Position numbers and translations under genes: made by a program
Assembly (NCBI GenBank): GCA_009731375.1
Contig: BJOX01000026.1
Location: 1,459,344-1,494,464, forward strand
DNA: 35,121 nt
Direction: 5' to 3'
Source: Paulinella micropora
Taxonomy: Eukaryota; Cercozoa; Imbricatea; Euglyphida
The notes under the pieces: model-generated
The model's database searches: none
The model's input: only the letters and a program-made list of their open reading frames with translations
Told to the model about the DNA's origin: nothing
Shown: one piece after another, positions 1 to 7,902 of the stretch
Numbering within the stretch: the first letter of the stretch is position 1
Layout: every line of letters begins with the position of its first letter

Positions 1-89
1 AGCTTATCGTCAATTCTTCGTACTCCCCTCACGGGTGAGACGATGGAGGCGCATGTGCAGAAATGCATCAGCCATTGACAGAGAAGCAC

Positions 90-132
<43 letters not shown>

Positions 133-135
133 GTT
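1..135 (+). mobile_element. 3' end of a tRNA-derived SINE with (TTA)n tail
   Basis: Positions 1-90 are the exact reverse complement of 19779-19868, which is the 3' body of a SINE-like element with a tRNA-related head. Here the window starts inside the element, so the head is not visible. The match ends where a (TTA)n run begins, and the other copy also enters an ATT-type run at that point, so this run is probably the simple-repeat tail of a retroposon. No protein is expected; the Leu/Tyr-rich frames crossing it are microsatellite translations. Confidence 0.65.
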
Positions 136-161
136 ATATTTATTATTGTTTTACTACTACA

Positions 162-194
<33 letters not shown>

Positions 195-267
195 GCTACT
201 ACTGCTACTACTACTACTACTACCACTACTACTACACTTTATTATTATTATCATTATTATTATTATC

Positions 268-316
<49 letters not shown>

Positions 317-328
317 TTATTATTGTAT

Positions 329-389
<61 letters not shown>

Positions 390-412
390 GCTACTACTAC
401 TGCTACTACTAC
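91..412. repeat. Compound (TTA)n/(CTA)n microsatellite, duplicated
   Basis: A (TTA)n run changes into a (CTA)n run at about 155, and the same order repeats from about 238 to 412. Both halves share the interruption TTATATTTATTATTG at the switch point. The compound block of about 160 bp has therefore been tandemly duplicated rather than arisen as two independent arrays. Confidence 0.85.
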
Positions 413-697
413 TCTCCCTGTCAGGGTGCCGAGTGCGGGGCCGCGATCGGAAGCAAACTGGCGGGCACTGTGCATGGACTGCACACCCTAGCCAGCCAAA
501 TACAAGACACAAAGCAAAACACCACCAGGTTGAACTTATCATGTTATATTATGTTATGTTATGTTATGTTATGTTGTGTTATGTTATGTTATGTTATGTT
601 ATGTCATTTTATGTCATGTTATGTCATCTTTCTCCATTACTAACAACGTTCAAGTGGGAAAATTGTCCAGCTTTGAAGTCAACATTCTCCGTCAATA
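413..697. repeat. Unique spacer, diverged 55 bp repeat and (ATGTT)n tract
   Basis: Positions 491-545 resemble 1226-1282: both contain TAGCCAG, then AAGACACAAA and GCAAAACAC. From 541 to about 612 there is a pentanucleotide (ATGTT)n tract grading into ATGTC. No gene is visible. Confidence 0.6.
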
Positions 698-910
698 TGA
701 GAAGTTCCTAGTTCTTAAGTGCAATGAGCAATGACTTCAAGCGCTTCGTTCTCAGTCAATTCTGGTGTCCAGAATGTGTATCTTAGCTCATTAGTAAGCT
801 CTTGACGAGGGCTTTCAAATGAGCCACTGCGCAAGCGACAGCAACCAGAATTGGCTGAGATCAAAGCACTTGGTCATTGCTCATTGTAGTTAAGAACTAG
901 GAACTTCTCA
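698..910 (+). mobile_element. Foldback/MITE-like element, copy 1
   Basis: A 213 bp segment begins TGAGAAGTTCCTAGTTCTTA and ends in its inverse complement. The inverted pairing continues imperfectly for about 70 bp on each side, leaving a ~75 bp middle. There is no coding capacity. Three more copies lie within 2.6 kb (1397-1610, 1793-2007, 3238-3452). Long terminal inverted repeats, small uniform size and several copies suggest a non-autonomous foldback element. I could not define a convincing target-site duplication. Confidence 0.75.
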
Positions 911-929
911 TGGGTGCTATTGCAAAGTT

Positions 930-1003
930 GAAGCCATCATTTGACAGCTCAGGCCACGAGCTTTCGAATGGTGAGCTTTGCATTTTCGTACCTCAAATAT
1001 CGA
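930..1003 (+). repeat. 74 bp imperfect direct repeat, unit 1
   Basis: This matches 1123-1196 over the full 74 bp with scattered substitutions. Both run from GAAGCCAT to ATATCGA. The core AGCTC then GAGCTTTC then AATG also resembles the middle of the foldback elements. There is no convincing reading frame. Confidence 0.7.
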
Positions 1004-1045
1004 CTGAGCAAGCTCAGACAAAGATAGATGGTTTCGCCACTGGAA

Positions 1046-1121
1046 TGTCGCTTGTAATATCAATGTCAGTGTTACGGCAATTCTGTCGCTTGTAATATTA
1101 ATGTCAGTACTACGGCAATCC
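1046..1121 (+). repeat. 38 bp tandem duplication
   Basis: Two adjacent 38 bp units (1046-1083 and 1084-1121) both begin TGTCGCTTGTAATAT and contain TACGGCAAT. They differ at a few positions. They lie between the two 74 bp direct repeats. Confidence 0.75.
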
Positions 1122-1122
1122 T

Positions 1123-1196
1123 GAAGCCATAATTTGAAAGCTCAGGTCGGGAGCTTTCCAATGGAGTGCTTTACATGTTTGTACCTCAGATATCGA
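1123..1196 (+). repeat. 74 bp imperfect direct repeat, unit 2
   Basis: This is the second copy of the unit at 930-1003. The DNA from 1197 to 1396 is unique apart from a diverged match (1226-1282) to 491-545. I see no gene there. Confidence 0.7.
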
Positions 1197-1396
1197 TTGT
1201 GAAGAATGAGTTTCAAAGTGCACAGCATAGCCAGTCAGATAGAAGACACAAAGGCAAAACACAACTAGGTCGATAAGTAGATTGCTGATGATATTATATT
1301 TCCAGATATCTCTCCAGCTTTGCTCGTTTTGATCACTTTTTTCTGCTTCCGGTGGAACCAAGAACAACTCTTCTGATTAACAACTCTTCCGTGCAT

Positions 1397-1610
1397 TGAG
1401 AAGTTCCTAGTTCTTAACTACAATGAGCAATGACTTCAAGTGCTTTGATCTCAGCCAATGCTGGTTGTTGTCGCTTGCGCAGTGGCTCATTTGAAAGCCC
1501 TCGTCAGAGCTTACTAATGAGCTAATATACAGATTCTGGACACCAGTATTGAGTGAGAACGAAGCGCTTGAAGTAATTGCTGATTGCACTTAAGAACTAG
1601 GAACTTCTCA
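1397..1610 (-). mobile_element. Foldback/MITE-like element, copy 2 (inverted)
   Basis: A 214 bp copy of the foldback element, with its asymmetric middle in the opposite orientation to copies 1 and 3. It has the same terminal inverted repeats (TGAGAAGTTCC ... GGAACTTCTCA). Some bases differ inside the terminal repeats and the middle, so this is not an assembly duplicate. Confidence 0.75.
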
Positions 1611-1792
1611 TATGCACCAGCAAACACGGTATTTGGTTTACGGGAAGGTGTCCTAGGCCTATCGAAATTCCTAAATGGCAAAATAATCCAACGTTGGCCT
1701 CATCTTTCTGCATCAATCAATGTGCTACACGAGAAATCTGAAGCTATCATTCGCAAGCTCATACCAAGGGCTTTCAAGTGACGTACCCAGCA

Positions 1793-2007
1793 TGAGAAGT
1801 TCCTAGTTCTTAAGTGCAATTGGCCATGACTTCAAGCGCTTCGTTCTCAGTCGATACTGGTGTCCAGAATCTGTATCTTATCTCATTAGTAAGCTCTTGA
1901 CGAGGGCTTTCAAATGAGCCACTGCACAACCGACAGCAACCAGCATTGGCTGAGATCAAAACACTTGAAGTAATTGCTCATTGTAGTTAAGAACTAGGAA
2001 CTTCTCA
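1793..2007 (+). mobile_element. Foldback/MITE-like element, copy 3
   Basis: A 215 bp copy in the same orientation as copy 1, with intact terminal inverted repeats. The spacer before it (1611-1792) contains another occurrence of the AAGCTC ... GGGCTTTCAA motif near 1757-1778, outside any complete element. Confidence 0.75.
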
Positions 2008-2690
2008 TGGTTATATACCAAATACTGATTGAGAACGACGTGTTGAAAGTTGTACACTTTGTAATTTGAGTGTCCTTAGTAATCTATATTATATCGACAA
2101 TATTCAAATAGCAAAACCTTCTTACCTACTTCACTATATGTGTATGTATGTGTATGTATGTATGTATGTATTTGTATGTATGTACACTTGGTTTTCCTCA
2201 CTGCACTTGGTGTTCCAGACTTACTTACTTACTTACTTACTTCACATGGCTTTATGGTAGGTTTGTGGTGTTAGCGAAGCAAGCCGCTGCAGAGGCGACA
2301 GGCTACGACCGCACAACATTGCTGATACGGTCATAATCATGCATATATATCTTCATGTATATAATATATATATATATATATAGTATGGATGTATGTATGT
2401 GTGTATGTGTGTATCTGTACATGCAGGTATGTGTATTTGGTATGTGTATGTTTGTTTGTGCATGTACATCCAGACCGCTGCCCGAACGACCCCATGCCTT
2501 AGCTGAGGTCTTTTCTTACTTTTCTTTCCTTTTCTTTCCTTGTCTTTCATTTCTATCCTTTTCTTTCCTTTTCTTTTCCTTTCTTCCTTTTCCTTTCCTT
2601 TTCAATGACCCAATTTTCCGTCGTTGTGTGTGAATCTGTTTTCATTAATTGGTTGTCTAGCTGTCTCACCAATCCTCTCCTCCCACACTC
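2008..2690. repeat. Mixed microsatellites: ATGT, TTAC, TA and CCTTTT tracts
   Basis: The tracts are (ATGT)n at about 2137-2195, (TTAC)n at about 2218-2245, a TA run near 2350-2382, ATGT/TGTG to about 2460, and a pyrimidine tract at 2513-2604 built of TTTCC-like units. Short unique spacers lie between. I see no gene. Confidence 0.8.
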
Positions 2691-2783
2691 CCCCCCCCCC
2701 CCCCCCCCCCCCCCCNNNNNNNNNNNNNNNNNNNNNNNNNNNNNNNNNNNNNNNNNNNNNNNNNNNCCCCCCCCCCCCCCCCT
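2691..2783. other. Poly-C tract containing an assembly gap
   Basis: A long C homopolymer flanks 51 Ns (2716-2766). Sequencing or assembly evidently failed in the homopolymer, so its real length is unknown. Pyrimidine (CT)n follows at about 2825-2858, then a short (CA)n. Confidence 0.95.
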
Positions 2784-2821
2784 TCCCTTTCCCTTCATCC
2801 CTCGCTCTTTCTTTTTCCTCG

Positions 2822-2859
<38 letters not shown>

Positions 2860-2928
2860 CTCTCTCTCAATCCACACACACACACGCAGGTGTTACGCTC
2901 GTTTCAAGTTGCGGGCTGTCAAGTTCTG

Positions 2929-2947
2929 CGTTTACACACTGCGCCGG

Positions 2948-2996
<49 letters not shown>

Positions 2997-3054
2997 GTCT
3001 ATCTATCTATCTATCTATCTATCTATATCTATCTACGTTTACACACTGCGCCGG

Positions 3055-3115
<61 letters not shown>

Positions 3116-3116
3116 G

Positions 3117-3153
<37 letters not shown>

Positions 3154-3178
3154 ATCTATCTATCTATCTATCTATCCA
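2929..3178 (+). repeat. (CTAT)n microsatellite with a duplicated unique leader
   Basis: A 19 bp unique segment, CGTTTACACACTGCGCCGG, occurs at 2929 and again at 3036, each time followed by (TCTA)n with one GTCTA interruption. The array is therefore a tandem duplication of a unit of about 107 bp. Confidence 0.85.
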
Positions 3179-3237
3179 GGTCAGGCCGCTTCAGGACGCG
3201 CAGTGGGAAACGGCAGGCTGTGAGGTACGAAATAGTA

Positions 3238-3452
3238 TGAGAAGTTCCTAGTTCTTAACTACAATGAGCAATGACTTCAAGTGCTTTGATCTCAGCCAAT
3301 GCTGGATGTTGTCGCTTGCGCAGTGGCTCATTTGAAAGCCCTCGTCAAGAGCTTACTAATGAGCTAAGATACAGATTCTGGACACCAGTATCGACTGAGA
3401 ACGAAGCGCTTGAAGTCATTGCTGATTGCACTTAAGAGCTAGGAACTTCTCA
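3238..3452 (-). mobile_element. Foldback/MITE-like element, copy 4 (inverted)
   Basis: A 215 bp copy in the orientation of copy 2. One terminal repeat has a change (AAGAGCTAGG instead of AAGAACTAGG). Its left neighbour is unique sequence after the CTAT array, and its right neighbour is the twin-hairpin segment. Confidence 0.75.
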
Positions 3453-3458
3453 TGTTAT

Positions 3459-3622
3459 TCGACAAGCCCAAAAATTTGACGTGTTTTGCGGGCGAACCTG
3501 GCTTGCGAGCCCGCAAAATACGTCAGATTTGGCACGTTGCAGATGAGAATTTTATCGGTAACTTTACCACATGTCGTGGTAGTGACCGATAAAATAATAC
3601 GAGAAGCCGAAAAATGACACGA
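3459..3622. repeat. Twin-hairpin segment bounded by short direct repeats
   Basis: The first hairpin pairs 3477-3493 with 3509-3525 (17 bp, one mismatch) around a 15 nt loop. The second pairs 3549-3559 with 3585-3595 (11 bp, perfect), with an inner 6 bp stem 3565-3570/3576-3581. The segment is bounded by similar sequences, CGACAAGCCCAAAAAT and CGAGAAGCCGAAAAAT. There is no open frame. It may be a structured RNA or a remnant of another foldback element. Confidence 0.6.
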
Positions 3623-3635
3623 AAGGCGAAGATGA

Positions 3636-3693
3636 GGCAGGCAATGGACAACGAAGATAAGTCAGTAGATAGGTAGGTAGATAGGTAGGTAGG

Positions 3694-3762
<69 letters not shown>
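3636..3762 (+). repeat. TAGG/TAGA microsatellite with unique leader
   Basis: The leader GACAACGAAGATAAGTCAGT is the same sequence that forms the right arm of the foldback at 4589. It is followed by (TAGG) and (TAGA) units up to 3762, where the R1 repeat begins. Confidence 0.85.
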
Positions 3763-4191
3763 GAGATATCGACTAAAGTCAGAAAAAAGGAGCTTCTGGT
3801 TTCGTCAACCAAGGAAGTCTGTGGGTAAAGTATTAACCCGATGCCCAGCTAAGCCGTGATGTTTGCACGGAAGGGACTGATACAGGCGATACCAAATCTC
3901 CCTAGTACCAGGCGGGGCCAGGGCTCGTTCCATAAGCGCCCCTTGCAGAACGAGCTCCCACCTCCATTACAGAGGACCCAGTAAGCAGATGGAGTTTCGA
4001 GACTGTTCGACAGTCTAGTATAAACCGACAGAGCACTGTGGGTTTTATTCCGGGCTCAACAAGCGAGAAAGGGCACCCTGAGGGAACAGGATTGTGCTTC
4101 CCGTCGCTATTTCGGCATGTGACTTATAGGCGTATGGCTAGGCACACATAAGGCACCCCACCACGGGCCCAGCACACCCACACCATCCCCT

Positions 4192-4193
<2 letters not shown>
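3763..4193 (-). repeat. Dispersed repeat R1, fullest copy
   Basis: A 431 bp unique segment between TAGA arrays, from GAGATATCGACTAA to CATCCCCTAA. Long partial copies start at 22463 and 24697 and run into gaps. Four 17 bp stumps with the same left end lie at 23257, 24546, 28101 and 31029, and an internal ~30 bp fragment lies at 23547-23577. On the minus strand the element would end in a (TATC)n tail, as some retroposons do, so I assign that strand tentatively. I see no RT domain and no good pol III boxes. Confidence 0.7.
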
Positions 4194-4261
<68 letters not shown>

Positions 4262-4262
4262 T
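4194..4262 (+). repeat. (GATA)n microsatellite
   Basis: Almost perfect GATA units directly abut the right end of R1, so R1 is flanked by the same tetranucleotide on both sides. Confidence 0.9.
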
Positions 4263-4422
4263 AGAGGTTTTGCAAAAACCCACCACAAGTACCGCGAAAT
4301 TATATCTCGATCTAACTATCTATCCGTCTATCTATGCATCTATCTGCCTGTCTATTAACCTCCTAAATACCTCCTACCTACCTACCTGCCTATCTTCTCA
4401 CTGCCTACTTATCTATCTACTG

Positions 4423-4429
<7 letters not shown>

Positions 4430-4474
<45 letters not shown>

Positions 4475-4650
4475 CCTACCTACCTACCTACCTATCTATC
4501 TACCTACCTACCTACCTACCTATCTATCTACCTACCTATCTACTGACTTATCTTCGTTGTCCATTGCCAAGTGCTATCCGTTGCAATCGACAACGAAGAT
4601 AAGTCAGTAGATAGGTAGGTAGATAGATAGGTAGGTAGGTAGGTAGGTAG

Positions 4651-4682
<32 letters not shown>

Positions 4683-4683
4683 C

Positions 4684-4717
<34 letters not shown>

Positions 4718-4720
4718 TAT
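4430..4720. repeat. Long foldback built of TCTA/CTAC and TAGA/TAGG arms
   Basis: Positions 4500-4561 and 4589-4650 are perfect inverse complements (62 bp) around a 27 nt loop, with a further 5 bp inner stem. Beyond that the arms continue as (TCTA)n on the left and (TAGA)n on the right with small length differences. The part of the arm nearest the loop is unique sequence that recurs at 3642. A hairpin or cruciform is expected in single-stranded or supercoiled DNA. Confidence 0.85.
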
Positions 4721-4782
4721 TCTCAACGGAGTGGAGTTGACAAATGACTCAGCGAAACGCTTGAGCCAACATTCCCCTCAAC

Positions 4783-4934
4783 GATCTTAACAAGCAGTGT
4801 CTGCATTGAAAGCAGTGTCTGCGTACGCATCTGCTTTGAGTCACAGGGATCCGCTAGAGATCTTAAAAAGCAGTGTCTGCATTGAAAGCAGTGTCTGTGT
4901 ATGCATCTGCTTTTAGTCACAGGGATCCGCTAGA
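4783..4934 (+). repeat. 76 bp tandem duplication
   Basis: Two adjacent 76 bp units (4783-4858 and 4859-4934) start GATCTTAA and end GGGATCCGCTAGA, with only a few differences. Each contains an internal 18 bp period (AAGCAGTGTCTG twice). I see no coding signal. Confidence 0.9.
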
Positions 4935-5150
4935 ATCGTCGTCTTTTTTGACGACAGAAATCACAACCAAACACAACCTAAAGTGGACTCTAGTCCGCAG
5001 AATACGTTGAAAATTGACTTCTTTAGCCCCTTTTTTTTGCAACATTTTTCTCACGGATATGTTTTGTATATATGTCTGCAGGTAGGTATGTATGTGATCG
5101 AGGTGGAGGGTCACACCTCTGAGCCGAAACTCAGCAGCGCTGTCACGGAG
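4935..5150. other. Unique spacer without a recognised gene
   Basis: It contains a small perfect hairpin (GTCGTC, six T, GACGAC) near 4938-4955 and a T8 run near 5030. The only open frames are short and run into microsatellites. Confidence 0.5.
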
Positions 5151-5151
5151 G

Positions 5152-5210
<59 letters not shown>

Positions 5211-5318
5211 GCTTGCTTACTTGCTTGCTTACTTACTTGCTTGCATACTTACTTGCTTGCTTACTTACTTACTTACTTACTTACTTACTGACTTACTTAC
5301 TTACTTACTTACTTACTT
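5151..5318 (+). repeat. (TTAC)n/(TTGC)n microsatellite
   Basis: Tetranucleotide units are mostly TTAC, with clustered TTGC variants between about 5211 and 5260. Confidence 0.9.
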
Positions 5319-5342
5319 AGGCCCGGCGAGCTTGTGCCGAAT

Positions 5343-5664
5343 GCAGGTATGTATGCATGTATGTAGGTATGTAGGTATGTAGGTATGTATGTATGTATGT
5401 ATGCATGCATGCATGCATGCATGTATGCATGCATGCATGCATGCATGTATGTATGTATGCATGTATGTATGCATGTATGTATGTATGTGTGTGTGTGTGT
5501 ATGCATGTGTGTGTATGTATGTGTGTGTGTGTATGTATGTATGTATGTATGTATGCATGCATGCATGCATGCATGTATGTATTTATGTATGTATGTATGT
5601 ATGTATGTATGTACGTATGTATGTATGTATGTTTGTATGTATGTATGTATGTATGTATGTAAGA
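5343..5664 (+). repeat. (ATGT)n/(ATGC)n microsatellite
   Basis: About 320 bp of ATGT units with blocks of ATGC and TG. The ATGC and TG blocks are strictly alternating purine-pyrimidine and could adopt Z-DNA. All three frames are open on both strands only because the units lack stops. No protein is supported. Confidence 0.9.
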
Positions 5665-6482
5665 ATTCGTATGCATGCATGCAGATTACTCGGTTCTGGG
5701 CCTCGCGCTAAGAGAGTCTATGAGTCCTCCCGGTCCTCTCTCTGATCAATATTAATACTAGCTACAGTCAGACTTGATTTTTTTTTTTTTTTTTTTTTTT
5801 CACAGATTAACTTTTAATGATAAAATACTTGCCACTAGTAGGGATTAGTGGGAAGCGTAAGAATGTTTATTCCTACCAATCAGAATCTGATTCCGACTCC
5901 CTATGACTGTGGACCATTAACTTACTCTTCAAGGACTGGCGGCAAAAAGTTGAAACTCTCTATGATTGCCTTATGACTGATAAATATTATTAGCATGCTG
6001 AACAGTGATAAGGTTGCGCACAGGCAACCAATACTTATATAGTAACTACTGACTGACGACATTCAAGTGATATTAATTAAATCACTCAACTTTGAATTCG
6101 GATGATTCAAGTCACGTTTCTCGATCATACTCGGTGGCAATATTTGAATTACGAAAATACTCTACGAAAAGCGGTCAAGCGTAAAAACTAAATTACATAT
6201 GCAAGCCGCTGAGGGCACTTGAAGTGTTCGGCCTTCGTTCATTAAAAGCCTTTTAGCGGAAAAAACTTTAGTATCATGATGTGATGCGAACTGCAGTAGC
6301 CGGTGGCGGCTTGCTGATTTCAAGTGTTTTTAAGTTTTTGAGTTTTTTTTTTCAAGTTTTTTTTTTTCAGTCTAAGTTTTTTTTTCTTTTTTTTTCAAGT
6401 TTTATTGTATTTATTTGTGATTTATTTATTTATTTTTTACGCAAACCGGGGCGTCACTTTCAATAATGTTTAAGTGCATGAA
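5665..6482. other. AT-rich gene-free DNA
   Basis: No open frame of interest. There is a T homopolymer at about 5779-5800 and further T-rich runs at 6340-6400. This is part of the pre-insertion flank of the LTR element. Confidence 0.5.
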
Positions 6483-6624
6483 ATTGCCAATTGGCAATTT
6501 TGGTTGCCAATTGGCAACGTTTTTAGTTACCAATTGGCAACGTTTTTTTTTTTCTTGTGCATAATATTTCCGTATTTGCGTAATAAAATTACCAATTGGC
6601 AACGCGCTGTTACCGATTGGTAAC
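6483..6624. repeat. Cluster of five 16 bp palindromes
   Basis: Palindromes of the form GTTRCCAATTGGYAAC lie at 6483-6498, 6503-6518, 6526-6541, 6588-6603 and 6609-6624. The fifth has GATTGG at its centre yet keeps complementary ends (GTTACC/GGTAAC). Spacing between starts is 20, 23, 62 and 21 bp, roughly two helical turns apart from one gap. This could be a binding-site array or a decayed satellite. Confidence 0.8.
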
Positions 6625-6769
6625 GCTATGTCCATGCACTTGGATAATAGAGGCTGAATACTTGATTATCACGTCAACTTGACCGGGCCGGCCGTTCTTA
6701 TAACTTCACTTAACGATTGTATCATTGCCATCGTTTCGATCAGTTACTAAGAGTTGAAACTCAGCTCCT

Positions 6770-6812
6770 ACTGAGTCACATCATCTCACATGATGCAGTG
6801 ATTTGACTCAGT
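6770..6812. repeat. Nested inverted repeat beside the LTR element
   Basis: ACTGAGTCA (6770-6778) pairs perfectly with TGACTCAGT (6804-6812). Inside, CATCAT pairs with ATGATG. The hairpin ends 18 bp before the retrotransposon boundary. Confidence 0.7.
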
Positions 6813-6826
6813 CAGACTCTGAGACT

Positions 6827-6830
6827 GAAA
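6827..6830. repeat. Target-site duplication GAAA (left copy)
   Basis: GAAA immediately precedes the left LTR and recurs immediately after the right LTR at 17432-17435. Integrases of the Ty3/gypsy group usually duplicate 4-6 bp, so 4 bp fits. Confidence 0.75.
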
Positions 6831-7067
6831 TGTAATGCCCCCAACGATAGCTCGTAAAAAGTCTGTAATACAACCAAACACAGTCCTCAAGAATGAGAAT
6901 GATGTCTCGTTGTATTAGCTCAGTGAAGCCAAAAAAGGAAAACGGCAACCGACCAGGAATAAAATTGCATCAGGTCCAATCCGGACAAATAATACTGAAA
7001 AACAAGCTGGTGCACCTGTCACCAGGAAAAGGTACTTTTTACCGGCTATCCGGGGGTGATGCCTACA
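6831..7067 (-). repeat. 3' LTR (relative to the element)
   Basis: 237 bp, TGTA...TACA ends. It differs from the other LTR at six positions, all substitutions. I see no TATAAA or AATAAA on the coding (minus) strand, so promoter and polyadenylation signals are not obvious. Confidence 0.95.
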
Positions 7068-7070
7068 GTA

Positions 7071-7078
7071 CCCCCTCC
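7071..7078 (-). other. Polypurine tract
   Basis: On the minus strand GGAGGGGG lies 3 nt before the 3' LTR, where the plus-strand primer of LTR elements is expected. It is short, and the 3 nt offset (TAC) is slightly unusual. Confidence 0.7.
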
Positions 7079-7902
7079 GGATTTTATGACGGAAATAGCA
7101 TTTTCGTCATACACCTTCTGATTTCTTTCTGCAAATAGTATGCGCTATGGAGTCATGCCACACAGCGCATCGACCCACGGATAGACGCTAAGAGACGATA
7201 AATATATCCTCATACGGCACGTCAAAGCGGATTCTCTAGCCTTTCTTGTAAATTTTGAACTCCTTCCCCTCAATTTTTTTTTTTTTTTTTTTCGGCAGTA
7301 TGTCAAGAACAAACGTACTATTAATAAAAATACAAGCAACGTGGTGCTGTAGTACGATTCCCCCTTTGATCTCCTTCTTCTTCTTATCATTATCATTATT
7401 ATTATTATTATTCACAGGGAGATCGTAAGTACATTGTCTTTTTTAATGACATACCCTTGTATAAGGCGGATATCCTATGATATAGTATTAGGGGGCCAGT
7501 CCTAATAGCTATATCCGAAGTCGAGGTGTATGTACCCGACCCTGCGATATACCGACACAAGTAGAGATTGACCGTGCTCAGGTACGACAGTGTATAATCT
7601 ATCGTAAAAAATAGTTTAATGAAAGTTTCAGAGAACATTTCATTTTCGAGAACATCATCCCAGGACTTGGAAAGGGTCATACCCGGGAACACCATCGCTC
7701 AATACACTAGCGATCCCCGTATACGGTGTAGTATCATCGTCGATCGACCTTTCGCACTCGTATGTTGCGATCGAATGCCAAGTTATATCACTGAGTCTTT
7801 TTAATATTCATATTGATAACTGATGATGCATGATCAAATCATGATACGCCGTGGGCAATCAATCAGTTTATTTGAGACGCATAAAGAAAAATAGTTTCTT
7901 TG
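7079..7902 (-). other. Non-coding 3' region of the element
   Basis: 824 nt between the pol stop and the polypurine tract. It contains an A19 run on the minus strand (7274-7292) and a short ATT run (7391-7411). A 95-codon minus frame (7408-7695) and an 83-codon frame (7145-7396) show no recognisable domain, signal peptide or membrane segment typical of an envelope, and I do not call them genes. Confidence 0.6.

Noticed and set aside
3763-4193. R1 as a pol III-driven SINE
   Set aside because: A TAGCTGGGCAT-like box A and a GGTT...AACC segment can be found on the minus strand, but both miss key positions and their order and spacing are not tRNA-like.
6483-6624. CRISPR array
   Set aside because: Repeats are 16 bp palindromes with 4-46 bp spacers in a eukaryotic context, with no cas genes. 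It is not a CRISPR layout.
7408-7695. Possible env-like or accessory ORF after pol
   Set aside because: 95 codons, no signal peptide, membrane anchor or family resemblance; the length is within chance for this stretch.
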